64,000 nt of DNA from Apus apus (GCF_020740795.1 NC_067312.1:42990405-43054404), one strand, 5' to 3'. Positions 50,631-63,810 are shown, numbered from the stretch's first letter. Numbers and translations are program-made. The notes: a model not told the origin generated them from the sequence alone.

Positions 50631-52890
50631 CTAAAATAAGGAAAAAAAAGAAGATATAAACATTTTCCAATGCATAATTGATTTTGCAACAGAATCTTGA
50701 TTCAAGATGCATACCCAAAATATATTTATGGATATTGTACAGCATTTACATTTCTGTGATGTGGCAGCTAACATGTTGATGTCTTGTGATGCTCACTACC
50801 TGTGTAAATACATCTGAACAAACAAAAAAACCAAATAAACACACAATACCCCACATTTTTATTCTCCCACATAAACAAGTATACCCAAAACACAAAGGCC
50901 TAATGTTCAAGCCCTAAGTGATGTAAAGCTCTCGTTTTCCTCTTCAATTTTAATGTTGTAATGTCAGGGTGTGCAGACTCCTGAAAGCCTTGGGCACTCC
51001 CTGACTCAACATCATGGGATACAAATGATTATTCCATAGAGAAGTATTTGCCAGCTTCTCTGCTACTTCAATAAAAAGCCTAAATTATTGTAATACAGAA
51101 TAAAATGTGTGTTTTCCTATATAATTTTGCCATTGCATACCTTACATTCTTATCCCAGTAAATTTAGAAACACACTTTTCAGGACAAAGTTTTTGTTACG
51201 CATTATTGTCCACAGAGCTAACTGAGCTAACAACCACAGAGTACTAACTCCCAAACAGAATCTCTAAATACTGCCCCAGCAAAACTATTAAGACTAAGTA
51301 ATTCCATGGTCTAAATAGGAATATAAGTATATTTAAAGGATCAATTTATTTATCTATTTATTTCATTATTAATCAAGACAGTGTAAAGCATCCCACACCG
51401 GACATAGTTTACACTGCAAACATTTTTTTTTCATGTTGTTAAAGACTAGAAAGCTTAGCCAATCTTCTGAAACATCCTATGTCAGCATGGGACAAGAATT
51501 ACTGGATATGTACAAGCACATGAAGACAACCGTTTGTAAGACTATAATTTAGAAAAGAAATAATCACATCATTAGTATTTGCATTACTGAAATTGTAATA
51601 ATAATAGGAATAGAAGCTATAATAAGAGTTTCTGTATGCCCTTTTATTTCTTTTACCATAGCACTGACCTACTAATTACCACACTGTGGCCACAGGAACA
51701 GAAATTATTAAATTATAATCCAACTCTTCAGCTTCAAAAAGTCAACATCCGTCGTAAAGCACCACAGATTTCCAGTGACAATGTGCAACATACTATTAAC
51801 CTTTTGTCTCCAAAGCTTAAGCAATATATGGTGGCTTTCATTGCAACAACTGAACACCACACCTTTAACGGAACTAGAGAGAGGTACTTCTGGCCCTACC
51901 ACTTGTTTAGCCCATGTGCAGGTCAAAAGGAAAAGGGCCAAACTAATCAGACTCACAGTAAGTCGCAACTGAGAAACTACTACGTAAACTAAAATTCTTC
52001 TGCACAGAAGTTAGTGCATCTGACACAATCCTAGAATATCTTGTCTGGCTCTCAGAATGCACACAGAAGACAATTATTTACTACCTCTTTCACTACAGAA
52101 GGAAGAAGACATCAGGTGATACTAACCCGGTGACAAATTAAATAAAGAAACAAAGCACACCATATAACTGAGAAATCCAGTTCTGTACTAGGAGTTTTTA
52201 GGAAGCTGTAAGTTTATAGCAATTCAAAAAAACAGCAAAGCAAATTTATGGGGGGCGGGGAAGGAAGTTCCACGTAAGACCACTGAACACAGAAACAACG
52301 ACTGTGCCCTACATCCACAACCGCACGGCTCACACGGAGACCTTCACCACTCGCTTACTCGTGCCCTGCTTACACGTTTTCTTCAGCACGGCCTGGTGGT
52401 CTGCCGGGGCCAAACCCATTTTACTGGACCTGCCAGACCACTGTATTTAGGTACTTAACGCAGCACCCACTTGACACACGCAAACCCCGCCACTGTGGCT
52501 ACAACTAGTTCACGTTTCACCTCTGGATGCTCCGATTCCCCAGGGAAGTGCACCGTTAACCCAGCGCGATCTGAGGACGGCGCTGGTCTCCATCAGCCAT
52601 GGGGATGAGAGGAGCCCGAGGGGGAAAGCCGGGGCAGGGCGGGAGCAGCAACAGCCGTTCCCTCCCGCCCAGACGGCCGCACCTTCCCGGAAGGGGCCTC
52701 AACCAGCCCCTGCTCACTCGCAACTGGGCCAGCAGCCCCCTGACTCCTCCTCCACCGCGGCACAAACACGACCGCGCAGGAATTACCAGCCTTCCCCCCC
52801 GCGGCTCTGCCCCGGCCCCAGTCCTACGCCGAAGCCCGCGAGCCGCCGCTGTAGCGCACCGCCGGCCTCCGCGATAGCTCCGCAGCTCCT

Positions 52891-52918
52891 CCCGATCCCG
52901 ATCCCGATCCCGATCCCG
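52891..52918 (+). repeat. (CCCGAT)4 hexamer repeat
   Basis: Four perfect hexamers plus a partial one inside the CEP78 CpG island, probably in the 5'UTR or first intron of the gene. Confidence 0.9.
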
Positions 52919-53014
52919 CCGCCCGCCTCCGCACGGCGCCCCGGTCTCCCAGCCCCCGGGCTGCCAACCGCCCGGCCCGCCCGCCGCCACGCGGCGCGGC
53001 AGGCTGCCGCCCCG

Positions 53015-53110
53015 ATTGGCTGCCGCCCCTGTCGGCTGCCCCTCCGATTGGCTGCCGCTCCAATTGGCTGCCACTCCGATTGGCTGCCGCCCCTGTTGGC
53101 TACCGCCCCA
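53015..53110 (-). promoter_or_regulatory. CEP78: Tandem CCAAT-box array, 16-bp period
   Basis: Six 16-base units begin at 53015, 53031, 53047, 53063, 53079 and 53095. Four begin with ATTGG (CCAAT in the CEP78 direction); units two and six are altered to GTCGG and GTTGG. The common unit is ATTGGCTGCCGCCCCT. CCAAT boxes in GC-rich promoters are usually bound by NF-Y. Confidence 0.85.
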
Positions 53111-53134
53111 GCCCCCTGCCTCCCTGCCTTCAAA

Positions 53135-53277
53135 ATGGCCGCGCCCAACAGCCGCCCCGCCGCCGCCGGGGCCCGCTGCCCCGGTCCTGTTGGGCTCCGC
53201 CGCTCCCCTGCCCTGCCGGCGGGTACCGGTGTTGGAGCGCAGCCCCGCGGCTGGCCGTGCCCGCAGCTCCCAGCAAG
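53135..53277 (+). other. Possible first exon of a divergent transcript
   Basis: On the plus strand an ATG in strong context (AAAATGGCC) opens an Arg/Ala/Pro-rich frame that runs into a donor-like AAG|GTACGG at 53278. No acceptor or downstream exon could be identified, and no known gene is expected here from human synteny. A noncoding divergent RNA is the likelier reading. Confidence 0.25.
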
Positions 53278-55570
53278 GTACGGTTAGCTTCTCGGAAGAG
53301 CCGTTCGCGGGGCCGGGAAGGTTGGATCCGTTCCTTTCTTTCCCATCCCCACATGATCGCGGTGCGTGTTTAAACCAGAGCTTGGCAGGAAGGAGCTAAC
53401 AACCGCCGGGGTTCTGGGCTGAACGGAAACGGTTTCCCTTGCCTGAGGAGGAAAACAAAACAAACAAAAAAAAGCATCTATGAATGCAGCGCTAGAAGAA
53501 AGCAAACACTGCCCTTCAGCGTGTCGTTACAGGGGCTCAGTAGCTGTGCTGCCCGCAAAGCGTGCGCAGACAGAGCGGTATAGGTGCTGAAGCATTTTGA
53601 ATCGCAGCAGTAGACGCTGGGCTCCCCAGACTGGGGGAGAGTAAAGAAATTCCTCTTTAACAGCTACATTCTCTGCAGTTTCCTAGGTCGGTTTACGTAG
53701 CCAGTTCCGACGTTCCGAGGGAGCATTACAAGCTGCGCCATTTCAGGCGAAATGACTGAAATGTCGTCCATCTGCACATCCCAGAATGTGCAGTTAACTC
53801 ATGAGTAGGAACACCACCTGGTTAAGAAATTTTTTTCTGTGAGTTTTTTCAGTTTTGTTGTTTTAACAGTTATGCTTCTAGTCTTCTTGCAGGCAGCAGG
53901 ATGTAAACTCCAAAGCTGAGCAAACTAAAAAAAGGCAACAGGTTAAGGTCCCTAGAACACTGTGAAAATGCTGTATTTTCACACAGGTGTAATATTACAC
54001 ACTGTCTTTAACATCAGAAGCAACTAAAGTAGCCTGAGTACTATAATCAAGTGTGCCAGAACAAGAATTATTTCAGGAAGTCTGAAGTCACCACCCATAC
54101 AAGTTGTTTCACCGTGGCATTTTGTGAATCAAATACAGAAGGTAAAAGGAACACAGGGCCATAATCATCCAAGTGGCAAGAGCAGTTTCTCATTTTTTGA
54201 CTGTATGACAAAATATTTCTGGTGCTTGTCATAGCTCTGGGCACTTCAGGTTAAGCTCCAGCAAAATAGAATTTAAATATTCCAAATAATATTTTCTTTT
54301 AAAGATTTGCTATTTGTCCTACTTAGTTTAGTTAAATCACTTTTTAATATGTAGGATGTTAAAAAGGAGGAACTACTCCACTACCCATGATAGCTTTTGT
54401 TTTTATTGTGTTTGGTTTTTTTCTCCCAATTCCTTTACTCATTTCTCTGGACAGACTTTTCACTTGATTAAGATTTTCTCTTGTATAGAGTGACATCTAC
54501 AAACAATCTTGTCTACAAATCAAAGGTGTAAGGTTATAACCACATATTCTAAAATCTTTGGGGTGGAATTTTTAGGCATGTCCCTGTTTTCTTTGGAAAA
54601 TTAATCTAATGTGCTTTATATGATATTTCAGAAGTAGTAACTTGGAATTCAATGCATTTTAAGCTATGAAATATAGAAAGCATTTTTTAAGATGCCACGA
54701 GGGACAGACCTGGTGTTTGCAGACATCATATATCAGAGATTCTCTGACCTTGGATTTTATTGTCAATTTCAGTGTCAGTTAGGCTGTTGACTGTAGAGCC
54801 TGGCAACACTGCCACTGCCATGTAAACAAAGCAAGAAGCTTATCTGTATGCAATTGATTAGTCGTATGTTGTGCACCAAGAAAGAGCCTGAGATAAAAGA
54901 AAGATGAAAAGTGATTAGACTGTTAATATAGCTTTTGTAATTTTATGGCATGTCAAAACTGTTACCCATGTTCGATGGGAACAATCACACTAGATCTCTA
55001 AAGCTGCAGGCTGCACAGATTAAGTTAGAACTAAAAACGATTTTGTCTTGTCAATAAATAGTATCTCCAGAACTTAAATTCCTAACATTGCAGAGAACCT
55101 GCTATAAGTTGCACCCAACAAAACGTTGTTTTCTTTAGAAAGTAATGCTGACTGTCCCTTTCCTCAGCATTTGGTTCATTGGTCCTAATTTGCATTCTAT
55201 TTACTCCTCTATAGTTTAAGACTTTTATTAAAAATCCAATTTTGGTACACGGAACACAGATCTGCCAAAAGGTCTGGGTACCGAAGAACTGTTAAAAGAG
55301 TTCTGTGTATATGAATCATGGTGCAGGCTCAATTCAGTTGTTATGCAATGGACAGCTGTAATATCTTTAATGATGAATGTACAGGTGATGTCTCATTTTA
55401 TATTCCAGTTGTTCCTTTGTAGGGTTTTCACAGCCTACAAACGGAAGTAAAATTCTTTTATGGCCACTGAGTGCTTTGAAAACACCATAAAGGTTTGGAT
55501 CATTGATGAGTTGCTGAAAAAATTTGTGATAAGATACTGTTGTTTAAGAATTGTTCTAGATTTCCAGGAG

Positions 55571-55605
55571 AAAAAAACAACAACAACAACAACAACGACG
55601 ACAAA
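55571..55605 (+). repeat. (AAC)n/(ACG)n trinucleotide repeat
   Basis: Six AAC units pass into two ACG units after a short A run. Confidence 0.85.
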
Positions 55606-57346
55606 CACACAAGAAAAGCCCCATGGGCAAGCTATGACCACTTCAGCCTGAACAACAGTATTATGTGAACAGGACATGTACGACAGGCTCTTATTTTGCA
55701 AACTATAAAAAAGCCATTATTACCTTCCTGTTATTCAGAAGTATTTCATAGCCTTTTGTGGTCACAGACTTCCTAATAGTTACACTAATCTCATGTATTG
55801 AATGTAGAAAGAAGAGAAGACAGAAGATAAACATACTGTAGCATCGAAGTTTGGCACAGTTGAGACTGAACAATACTTATTCAGGACACTAGGGAAGATG
55901 CTGATTCGCACTATTAATGATTGACAAGATACTAATACAATGTATTTTTTAAATAGATTTCCTTGATTTCTGACATTTATTCATTGCTGTATGTAGAAGC
56001 CAAACTCACTCAGCAAGACCTCTTTTTCGTTGATTAGACTATCCATACGGTTAAGTAATATTTATTTTAAAGCATATATATATTACATGCTTAGAAAAAC
56101 ACATATTTTAGGATACCCAGGTGTTGCAGTAAGCCATTTTGCTATATTGCTCTTATCCTTTTTCAGTCACTACCTGCATAGCACTACCAACAATATTCTA
56201 ACCTTATGAAGGCTCTTTACTGGTCTCATTAAAACATTATAAAATTACACTTACAGTTTTTATTGTAGTGTCTTATATTTTCTCTTTGGCTAGATTTCTC
56301 ATTTTTATGTAAATTGTCCATGTTTTATAGTTGTAACTATAACCATTATTTACTTTGCCAGTCAGAGACGGTTCCTATTACTATTTTAGATCTTAAAAAA
56401 TGTGAAATTATTTGGTAAGATAACAGATGTATTTTCTCTAGAGAACAGTCCTGAAACAGACTTAATTCTGTCATGTGGGCAAATGATGTCTTCTTCACTG
56501 GTCATCATTTTGCTAAATTAGTTGAACTAATTCTTGTTCTCATTGTTCCTGACTCTTTCTAATCCATATACTCTGGAATTTTTTGTTTGTTTATTTAATG
56601 TATACTAATTCTTATTTTTAATCTGATTTAAGACTATGAGCATTTGTCATTCTCACATCATAGCAAATGTTCACTTTCTTAGGAGGCATCAGGGAGGAAA
56701 ATTGCAGGCTATGCATTCTACGCTGTCAGTGGCTGGGCAGCAGATATTTTCTCCTGGCTTTATGAGGACATCTGACAGGTATCCTTCTTGGTTAGGGTCC
56801 TTCCTCATTACCCCTTACTGCATAGTAGGTGTTTAAGGAAAAAGTTAACATTTTGTCTTTTTTTAAAAAAAAAAAAAACACTTCTGTAACTTGCCTTTTA
56901 AAGTGTTCTTCCAAGACTAAATAGTTAACAATTTCCCTCTGTTCTGCAGAGTTCCAGCTGGCATTGAATGCTAAGTGACAAAAGAATAACAACAAAATTT
57001 CAAAAAAGTTGAAAAAGTTTTAAGAGCTGCTGATAGGGCAGTTCTTAATAGCCTTTGTCCAGAAGCCTGAGAGGATACTTTGTTGCTAGGTGGCAATGTT
57101 CCTTAAGCAAGATACAAAGCTTCCTTAAATCAAGGAGGAAATAATTATTTCATTATATCATCATTAAACAGCTTTATTGTTTTTTTCATGAAAGTTTATT
57201 ATTGCATAATGAAAAGTGCATTCTATTAATTATTATTTGCATTATAATATTACAGAACATGGCACTTTAATACACAGGAAGTGTGTAAAACAAACCATAA
57301 CATCTCAGTGTTTAACTCCAAGCAGTCCAAAGACACATTGAGTTAA

Positions 57347-57380
57347 TTTTTTTTATTATTATTATTAAAAAAAAAAAAAA
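57347..57380 (+). repeat. T-run, (TTA)n and A-run
   Basis: T8, then ATT/TTA units, then A14: a low-complexity, self-complementary tract. Confidence 0.8.
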
Positions 57381-58244
57381 GTCACTGTTTGCTGTTTGTG
57401 AATTTTCATAGTAAGGCACACTGGGAGACCCGAAGAGGTATGCAATTTAGTATAAAGAGAGGAGTTTTTATAATAAGCAGTTGCACAAAAACTCCTGAAA
57501 CATGGAGTGGGCACTCGAGACTAAAGCAATGGTACGGATATGTGCTTTGAACAGCTTGAAAGGAGAAAAAGAAAGTTTGCCAAGGTGGAAGAATAAGATA
57601 CTTAGTGGACTAAGGAGAAAAAAAAATGCTCCAAGTGCAAGGGTAAATATTCTTTCTTTGAGAAATACTGAGTTGAATATGGGTCAAATAGATTCAGTTC
57701 TTTTCTCTCCGCAATAGCCATGACATCCATTCCATGGATTAGCTTTCATTTTAGTAGACTGGGAGCTCCAAGTCCATGTGATGAAGCCTGAATGCAAAAC
57801 AGAAGTTGTTAAAGAGGACATAAGATTTTTTGTCCTTTGTCTAACACTGTCTTGCTTTTTGTTCTCAAAAGGTACATTCCTAGCCTGCACTACAATTTTG
57901 TTGTTACTGTCTGTCTCATTGTCAGATACGTACAGAAAACCTTTTATCTCTTTTTGCCTGTCTTCATTCATTGTCTTTATTTTCTGTTTTTCAAAATTGC
58001 TGTTTAACAAAATCAACCATCTAGGTACAAAAGTCCTGTGAAATAAATAATTATTCCCAAAAAAATTATACTGAAAGATATCTGTGATAAATTCTGAAAT
58101 TCATGTATTGTTATAACTTTAACAAGAAACGACAATGAAAAAATCACCCAGAAAATGAAATGCCCGAAAGTTAGGAAATGGCCAAATCATGACTGTGGAG
58201 TGTATAGAAAGAAAGTAGAAAGAAAAATAGCAACATAATTTACT

Positions 58245-58400
58245 GTGTGTTTGTATATATGCTATATTAAATAATAGATCACATATGCCATATATATGTA
58301 TGTACTATATGTACATAGAATAAAATGTGTACCATGTATGTATAATTCTATACTACTGTATGTACAAGAATATAAATTAAATATATAAAATACGTGAAAT
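58245..58400 (+). repeat. AT-rich TATA/TGTA low-complexity tract
   Basis: About 150 bases of TATATG, TGTATG and ATATAA words without a fixed period. Confidence 0.7.
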
Positions 58401-59849
58401 AATATACTTTTCTGTTGAAACAGGTAAATAGGTAAAACTTATTATATAATGAATGTATAAGAAAATAACGCACTTTTTGCTAACTGTTCTTGACCTTAAT
58501 TTCTGTCCTAGCTTGGGAACCATTTCCTAGTTAGTCATGTTTTGATTCACTACGCAAACCTGCACCACCTGAGCTGCCAGACTAAGTTATAGTAACAGTA
58601 GTAATTACTATATACTAATTTTGAAACACATAGTCATTTTTAGTATCAGTGATGAAGAAAGATGGAAAACATAGTTTTCCATTAGGGTAGCTTTCAGATA
58701 TGTTTTCTATCTGCAGAGTGCAATGTGTGGAGTACAGCAGACCAAATCACATAGAATTAAATGGTTGAAAGGAGGAATACTGTCTTTCCTCATTCCAGCC
58801 TTGTAATATTCATGCATAAGAAGGTATTGAAAGGGGATCTTAATGCCTGAACAACACAGAATTTTCCAGTCCAAACATCTCCCAAGAGGCACAGAAAGGT
58901 ACTTGGCACTGCTGCCAAACAGCCAGATGTTCCCTCTGAATGTCTGTGTGCCTTGACCCGAGGAAGACCAGGCAGAGGCAGCTAGCAGCACAGGGTGATG
59001 CAGAATATGGTTCTGACACAGCTGTCATTACCAGACCTGTACTTGGCTATACAGGGTAAGAGAGCTAAATATCATTGGATTAAGTCAATTAAATGTAATT
59101 AATCCATCAAATATTTACTGCATCACTATCATAATACATTTATTTCCTCTGTTCAGCTTTCCATCATTACTAGTATAATAACTTCTGACATTTTACTCTC
59201 TGTATAATGACTTGTTATTTTCCATTAATTGCAAGTCCCGATGTGACATTAAATAAAGCTTGCTCAGACTCAGAATTTTTACATACTTTGTGCAGTTCTT
59301 GTATCTTTAAATTTGAGAGATTTTCCATCAGGGTAATCCATAGACCATTTTATATTGTTAGATACAAGTTTTTTTCAAAAAGAGATAACTAAAAGATCAA
59401 CAAATATATTTGTCACTGGATAAATGTATTCTTGGTTTTGACCTGAAGTAAAGTTTGAATGCGTATTTTATTAAAATGTAGAAGGCTTTTATTAAAAGTT
59501 TGTAACAATCATAGGAATTCAGAGGTTTTTTAATAAAATATTGCCTAGTCTTCTGAAATGTCATGAAAACAATTAGAATGTGTATTTATTATTTTGTATT
59601 GAGGTAACAGTACCAACGTATTTTGCTAGATAATTTGCCAAGGATGAATTAAAATTTCATCTTAGTAAGTTATTGTGCAGTTTTCTAGATTTGTATCTAA
59701 ATTTTAAAGTTCAGATAAATGTTTTCTTTAAAGCTTTAGATCAGGATGTTTTGGGGAGACAACTCACTGTGAAGTCTGGCTTATCATCCACTTTGGCAAC
59801 AGTATTCCATTGCATAATCCCATTACACTGAAAGTATTGTTTGAATGGG

Positions 59850-59982
59850 CAATTTCCCTTCCCTTCCCCTTCACCGCCCCTTTCCTCCCTCCCATCCCCT
59901 TCCATCCCTTCCTCTTCCCCTCCCCTCCTTTCTCTTCCCCTTTCGCTTCCCCTTCTCCTCCCTCTCCCTTCTCACTCTTGCC
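59850..59982 (+). repeat. Long polypyrimidine tract
   Basis: About 130 bases of almost pure C/T (CCCTTCC and CTTCCCC words). The complementary purine strand gives a meaningless Gly/Glu/Lys-rich frame. Confidence 0.9.
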
Positions 59983-59984
59983 TG

Positions 59985-60365
59985 CTGCTGGGGGATCGCC
60001 CCTGTTACCGGGAAGCCGGCCCGCTACGGACCTGCTACCGAGCCCTGCCAGCTGGAAAGAAGCCGCATCCCAGGAGCCACACACCATGGAAGGGTAAACA
60101 CACACTCGCTCTAACTTCCCTGCCGGGCTCAATTCCTCCCTCCCTCTCCTTTGATCCACAACCCTCTCTTGGACAGAACGCCTTAAGAGCACAGAACTTT
60201 TTGCATTACCTTCCCTAGAGGATACATTGCTTCCCTGATATATCCCTGGTAGCCATTTGCCATTTTTACATTTTCCCTAAACCTCATCCCACAGTTGTGT
60301 TAACCCTTAATAAATGGGTTAATTCCTAAGCTCTTCGCTTCTCTTCGCTTCTCTTCGCTTCTTGT
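59985..60365 (+). repeat. GC-richer block with AATAAA, possible LTR remnant
   Basis: A CpG-containing block in AT-rich surroundings. It ends with AATAAA (60309-60314) followed by three perfect CTCTTCGCTT decamers (60331-60360). The layout resembles the R/U5 end of an LTR, but I cannot name a family. Confidence 0.35.
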
Positions 60366-60369
60366 TTGT

Positions 60370-61470
60370 TGGGTTTGGATTTTTTGTTTGTTTGCTTTTA
60401 CACCTTTGCAAGTATCTTCATGTAAGTAATTCAGCTAAATTGGACACCATTTTTGAAAACTTTTGATTAAAAGCAGTGAAAGGGAAGGAACATATTTTTC
60501 TTATTTAAATAAAATTCTACTCTCTCTCAAAAGCATTAAAATTGTTCTAAGTCTGAAATTTCTTTGAAATTCTCCTTTCAGGTGAAGCTTACCCATTTCC
60601 ACAAGAACATTAATTCTCAAAGTAAATTATTATTTTAAATTTAAGATTAATATTTGTGCTATTTTTACTGGGCTTTTAATTTCTACATGAAGATCTTAAG
60701 TAATGTAATTTTTATTTTTACTATTCTTTTCAGGATCTTTCTAAAACAATATTTGCACCTGTAATATGAAGAAAAATGCTTTGCTAGTTCATTATACATA
60801 TGCAAAATATGCAAGCCCTAAGCACCAAAACAGCAGAGATTCTCACAACTTCATAAACGTATAACCAAGGCACTGAGTCTTCTAAATGCAAGTAAGAAAT
60901 GTTTAACTTCCTGAAAGCTATAAAAATAATAGGAAAGAAAGTATGATAATTTTTATTTGAAATGAAATACGATTAATTTTAATTATAATGGAAGAAGTCC
61001 ACAACACCACATTTTTATAGTATGAAGCTTGATTATCTGTTTAAAAAAACTTTTAAAAAAATACAGAAAATGTTGCACATGAAAAGATTTCAGGCTTTAC
61101 AACTAGAACTTTTTTGCAGTGTGTCACACAAAAGTAAGAACTATGATACCAATGTATTTCAATATACTCGAGACAAATTTAAGAGTCAAGAACAATTTTT
61201 TTGCCAACAAATTGTAGCAAGGCTATATATTTAGAGCTAGAGATTCAATTCTTCAACAAATTAAGCTCCATTTGCAGAACTAGGTAAGGTTGAATAAATA
61301 ATGGAAGGCTGACATTTTAAGAATAGGATTTCAAGAATAATGAAGTACATATAAAGCAAAACCTACCTTTATTACAGTCTGCCCAAACTTCTAAAACCGT
61401 CATCTGAGCTTTCAGAACTTTCAGAGATAAAATGTTTTATTGCTTGTAAATGAAAGAAAATTTTTATTCA
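60370..61470. other. AT-rich intergenic, nothing recognised
   Basis: No coding, RNA or repeat signal that I can support. Confidence 0.5.
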
Positions 61471-61689
61471 GTAAATATTAAGAACGAAAAAATGTGCATC
61501 TCTCAAACTGAGAATACCAAAAAATGTCCTTGTTCACACCAGGCAACTCTAGCCTGGCCATTCTTCTACAGAGGCCAGTAGAAATACTGTGTAGGCACAA
61601 AAGCCTGGACCTTCTCTGTTGTTCACTCATCTTGTACTCTTCCAGCATCCACAGCTGATTTACTAGGGGTGTTGGGGAGGTCATTCACA

Positions 61690-62130
61690 CATTATCCTTT
61701 TGCTATCCATTACTGACCTGTTCTCCAGCACTTAGTGTCATCCGTTTTTTAAAGCTGCTCATGTTTTCAGCCTCTACAAGCTTCTGGGCAGCAAGTTCCA
61801 CAGGTTCAACACCTGCTATGTAAGAACTTTTTACACAAAATCTCCAGGTTTTTTTCATAAAATGTCGCTTAGTTCTGCAAATGTGGGGCTTACTACATAA
61901 AAGTTCTGCATGCATTTGGGCAACCACCATCATGATTTTGTAAACTGCAGTCATACCGTCAGTCAGGCTTATCTCCTCCCAACTGAAGTCCTGGTCTTTT
62001 TAATTTGTTCTTGCAAAGAAGCCGTTCCACTGCCGGACTGTTTTAGTTGCCGTTCTCTGAGCTTTCTCTAATTCCACTACATCCTTCTTGAGATGCAGAA
62101 AATACAACTGGACAAGGTACCCACAAACCA
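61690..62130 (-). mobile_element. Ancient, diverged CR1-like LINE fragment
   Basis: Plus-strand words such as AGCAAGTTCCACAGGTTCA, GAAGCCGTTCCACTGCC and TACATCCTTCTTGAGATG correspond, reversed, to the ORF2 C-terminal and 3' region of old amniote CR1 elements. It is far more diverged than the intronic copies, and its limits (perhaps 61.5-62.6 kb) are vague. Confidence 0.6.
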
Positions 62131-62699
62131 TGGGCTCTCTGAGGTTTTGACTGCAAGGAGATGCCTCTGACCTGTTGTCAGCAGCCCTTTTGTGATTGCT
62201 AGCATCCTGATGTATTTTCAGCTGCTTAACGTGCAGCCAATTATTTCAAAGAGGTGTCAGTGATGACTCTCAAGAAGTCCCTTCTGAGTTGTTTGAGTTA
62301 AGCATTGTAAAAGTATTTAATTGCGTACTTAATGTATCTCTCATTCTGAGTAGAATCACATTTTCTGTGATGAATTTTCCTGTTTCCCCAATCGAAAAGA
62401 ATAACATCCATGAGAACTAATTCTAAAGCAGAGCACAGAATAAGAAATATCTCTTCTGTGGTAATCAGCATCCTTGGTCTACACTTCATGGTGACCCATT
62501 TCTGAGTTCCACAGTACTGATTTTGCAACTGTTTTGCTACTTCTCCTCCACGGGAGATTTATCTTCTTTTTATTTACCAGAAATCTTTGGCATTATGTTG
62601 GATGCTGCTTCAGAGGTCGTACAACAATACTTAGGACATCCATCTAAGATGAGTAACTATCTAAAACAGTCTGAAACAACACAGTTTTGTATTCATTTG

Positions 62700-63124
62700 G
62701 CTAGATGAATTGTTTGGGATGAAGTACAAAATTAAGGAAGAATTTTATTATTATTGTTGTTCAAGAGCCTCAGAACAGTGAAGTTTTTCAGAAACAAAAG
62801 CTAGTGTTATTAGTACTTCACAAGCATTCAATACAATCCAAACTGAAGAACAAAAGATAAGGAGGCTGCTTCTGTTACATTAAGAAAACTCATGACTCAC
62901 TAAAGAATGCAATTATGCTTCAACTTTTTCAAAATTATAGTTGTATAGGAAATCGGAGGACTGCAACTTCAGGGATTAACTGCATATATATATATATGGT
63001 TGATGGCACTTAGAAAACACTAAAAGAAACATCCCATTTTCCCCAAAATATTTTTCAGAATTATAGCCAAGGACAAACATCTTTTCACAGCAGTGACATA
63101 AAAAGACACAGTGACATTTACCTG

Positions 63125-63159
<35 letters not shown>

Positions 63160-63810
63160 CAGTCAGCCAATTTTAGTATAGAAGTATAAGAGCAGGGGTA
63201 TAAAATATGCTGTCCTAGTTCTGAGATGGTATTTGCTTGATGGTACCTAAGAATTGCATATAAAAATATTTTTTATAAACAAGTAAATAATTTTTACCCC
63301 TTGGATTTCACTGACAATAATGTGTGAGTCTGCAAGTATGTTGTTCTTTCCTCACAGATTTTTCCGCTGCTCTCCTGGACATGATTTCATACCCTTTTTC
63401 TCTGCATGCAGCTCCAACACCGTGTTTCAATTCTCACTAGAGAAGTCATAAATAAATTATTGCACTGGCAGAGAAAATATCTAACAGGAATGCTATTTGT
63501 GTTTGTTCTTCAAAATCTGCTAACTGCTGAATATAAATTAATACTACATATATGTACTTTAAGTGTCTTTTCTGGTACTTTATTAACCGATCACTTTTTT
63601 ACACTACTGAGCACCAACTGGCAGTCTGTATATTCATTCATACGCAGGGAGCACTATAGTTACTAACCATGCTGACACCATTTCTCATGCTGTTTGAAGG
63701 TATAATGACATAGTGATGCAAGAATTTTAGCCGTTATTTTAACTGTTTAGTTGTTGTATCTAGTGCCTGCTCATTTTACATTGTCACATGAAAAGTCTAA
63801 TGAAGTCATT
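62700..63810. other. AT-rich intergenic with simple repeats
   Basis: A short (TA)n at 62983-62996 and the A-run below are the only features seen. Confidence 0.5.
63125..63153 (+). repeat. Poly-A run of 29
   Basis: An uninterrupted A homopolymer. There is no LINE or processed-gene body in front of it. Confidence 0.95.

Larger units (their letters stand above)
52560..53330 (-). promoter_or_regulatory. CEP78: CEP78 CpG-island promoter
   Basis: A GC- and CpG-rich island lies about 2 kb upstream of the first coding exon. It holds the CCAAT array and should contain the first noncoding exon. No TATA box is apparent. The open frames across it on both strands are artefacts of the tandem repeats. Confidence 0.75.
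53340..59845. other. Gene desert upstream of CEP78
   Basis: About 6.5 kb of AT-rich sequence. I see no conserved protein match, no long open frame and no recognisable interspersed repeat, only short simple repeats. Confidence 0.5.

Noticed and set aside
52556-53399. Open frames on both strands in the CEP78 CpG island
   Set aside because: They translate the 16-bp CCAAT units and hexamer repeats; no conserved protein.
59764-60192. 142-codon minus-strand frame rich in Gly, Glu and Lys
   Set aside because: It is the purine complement of the polypyrimidine tract.
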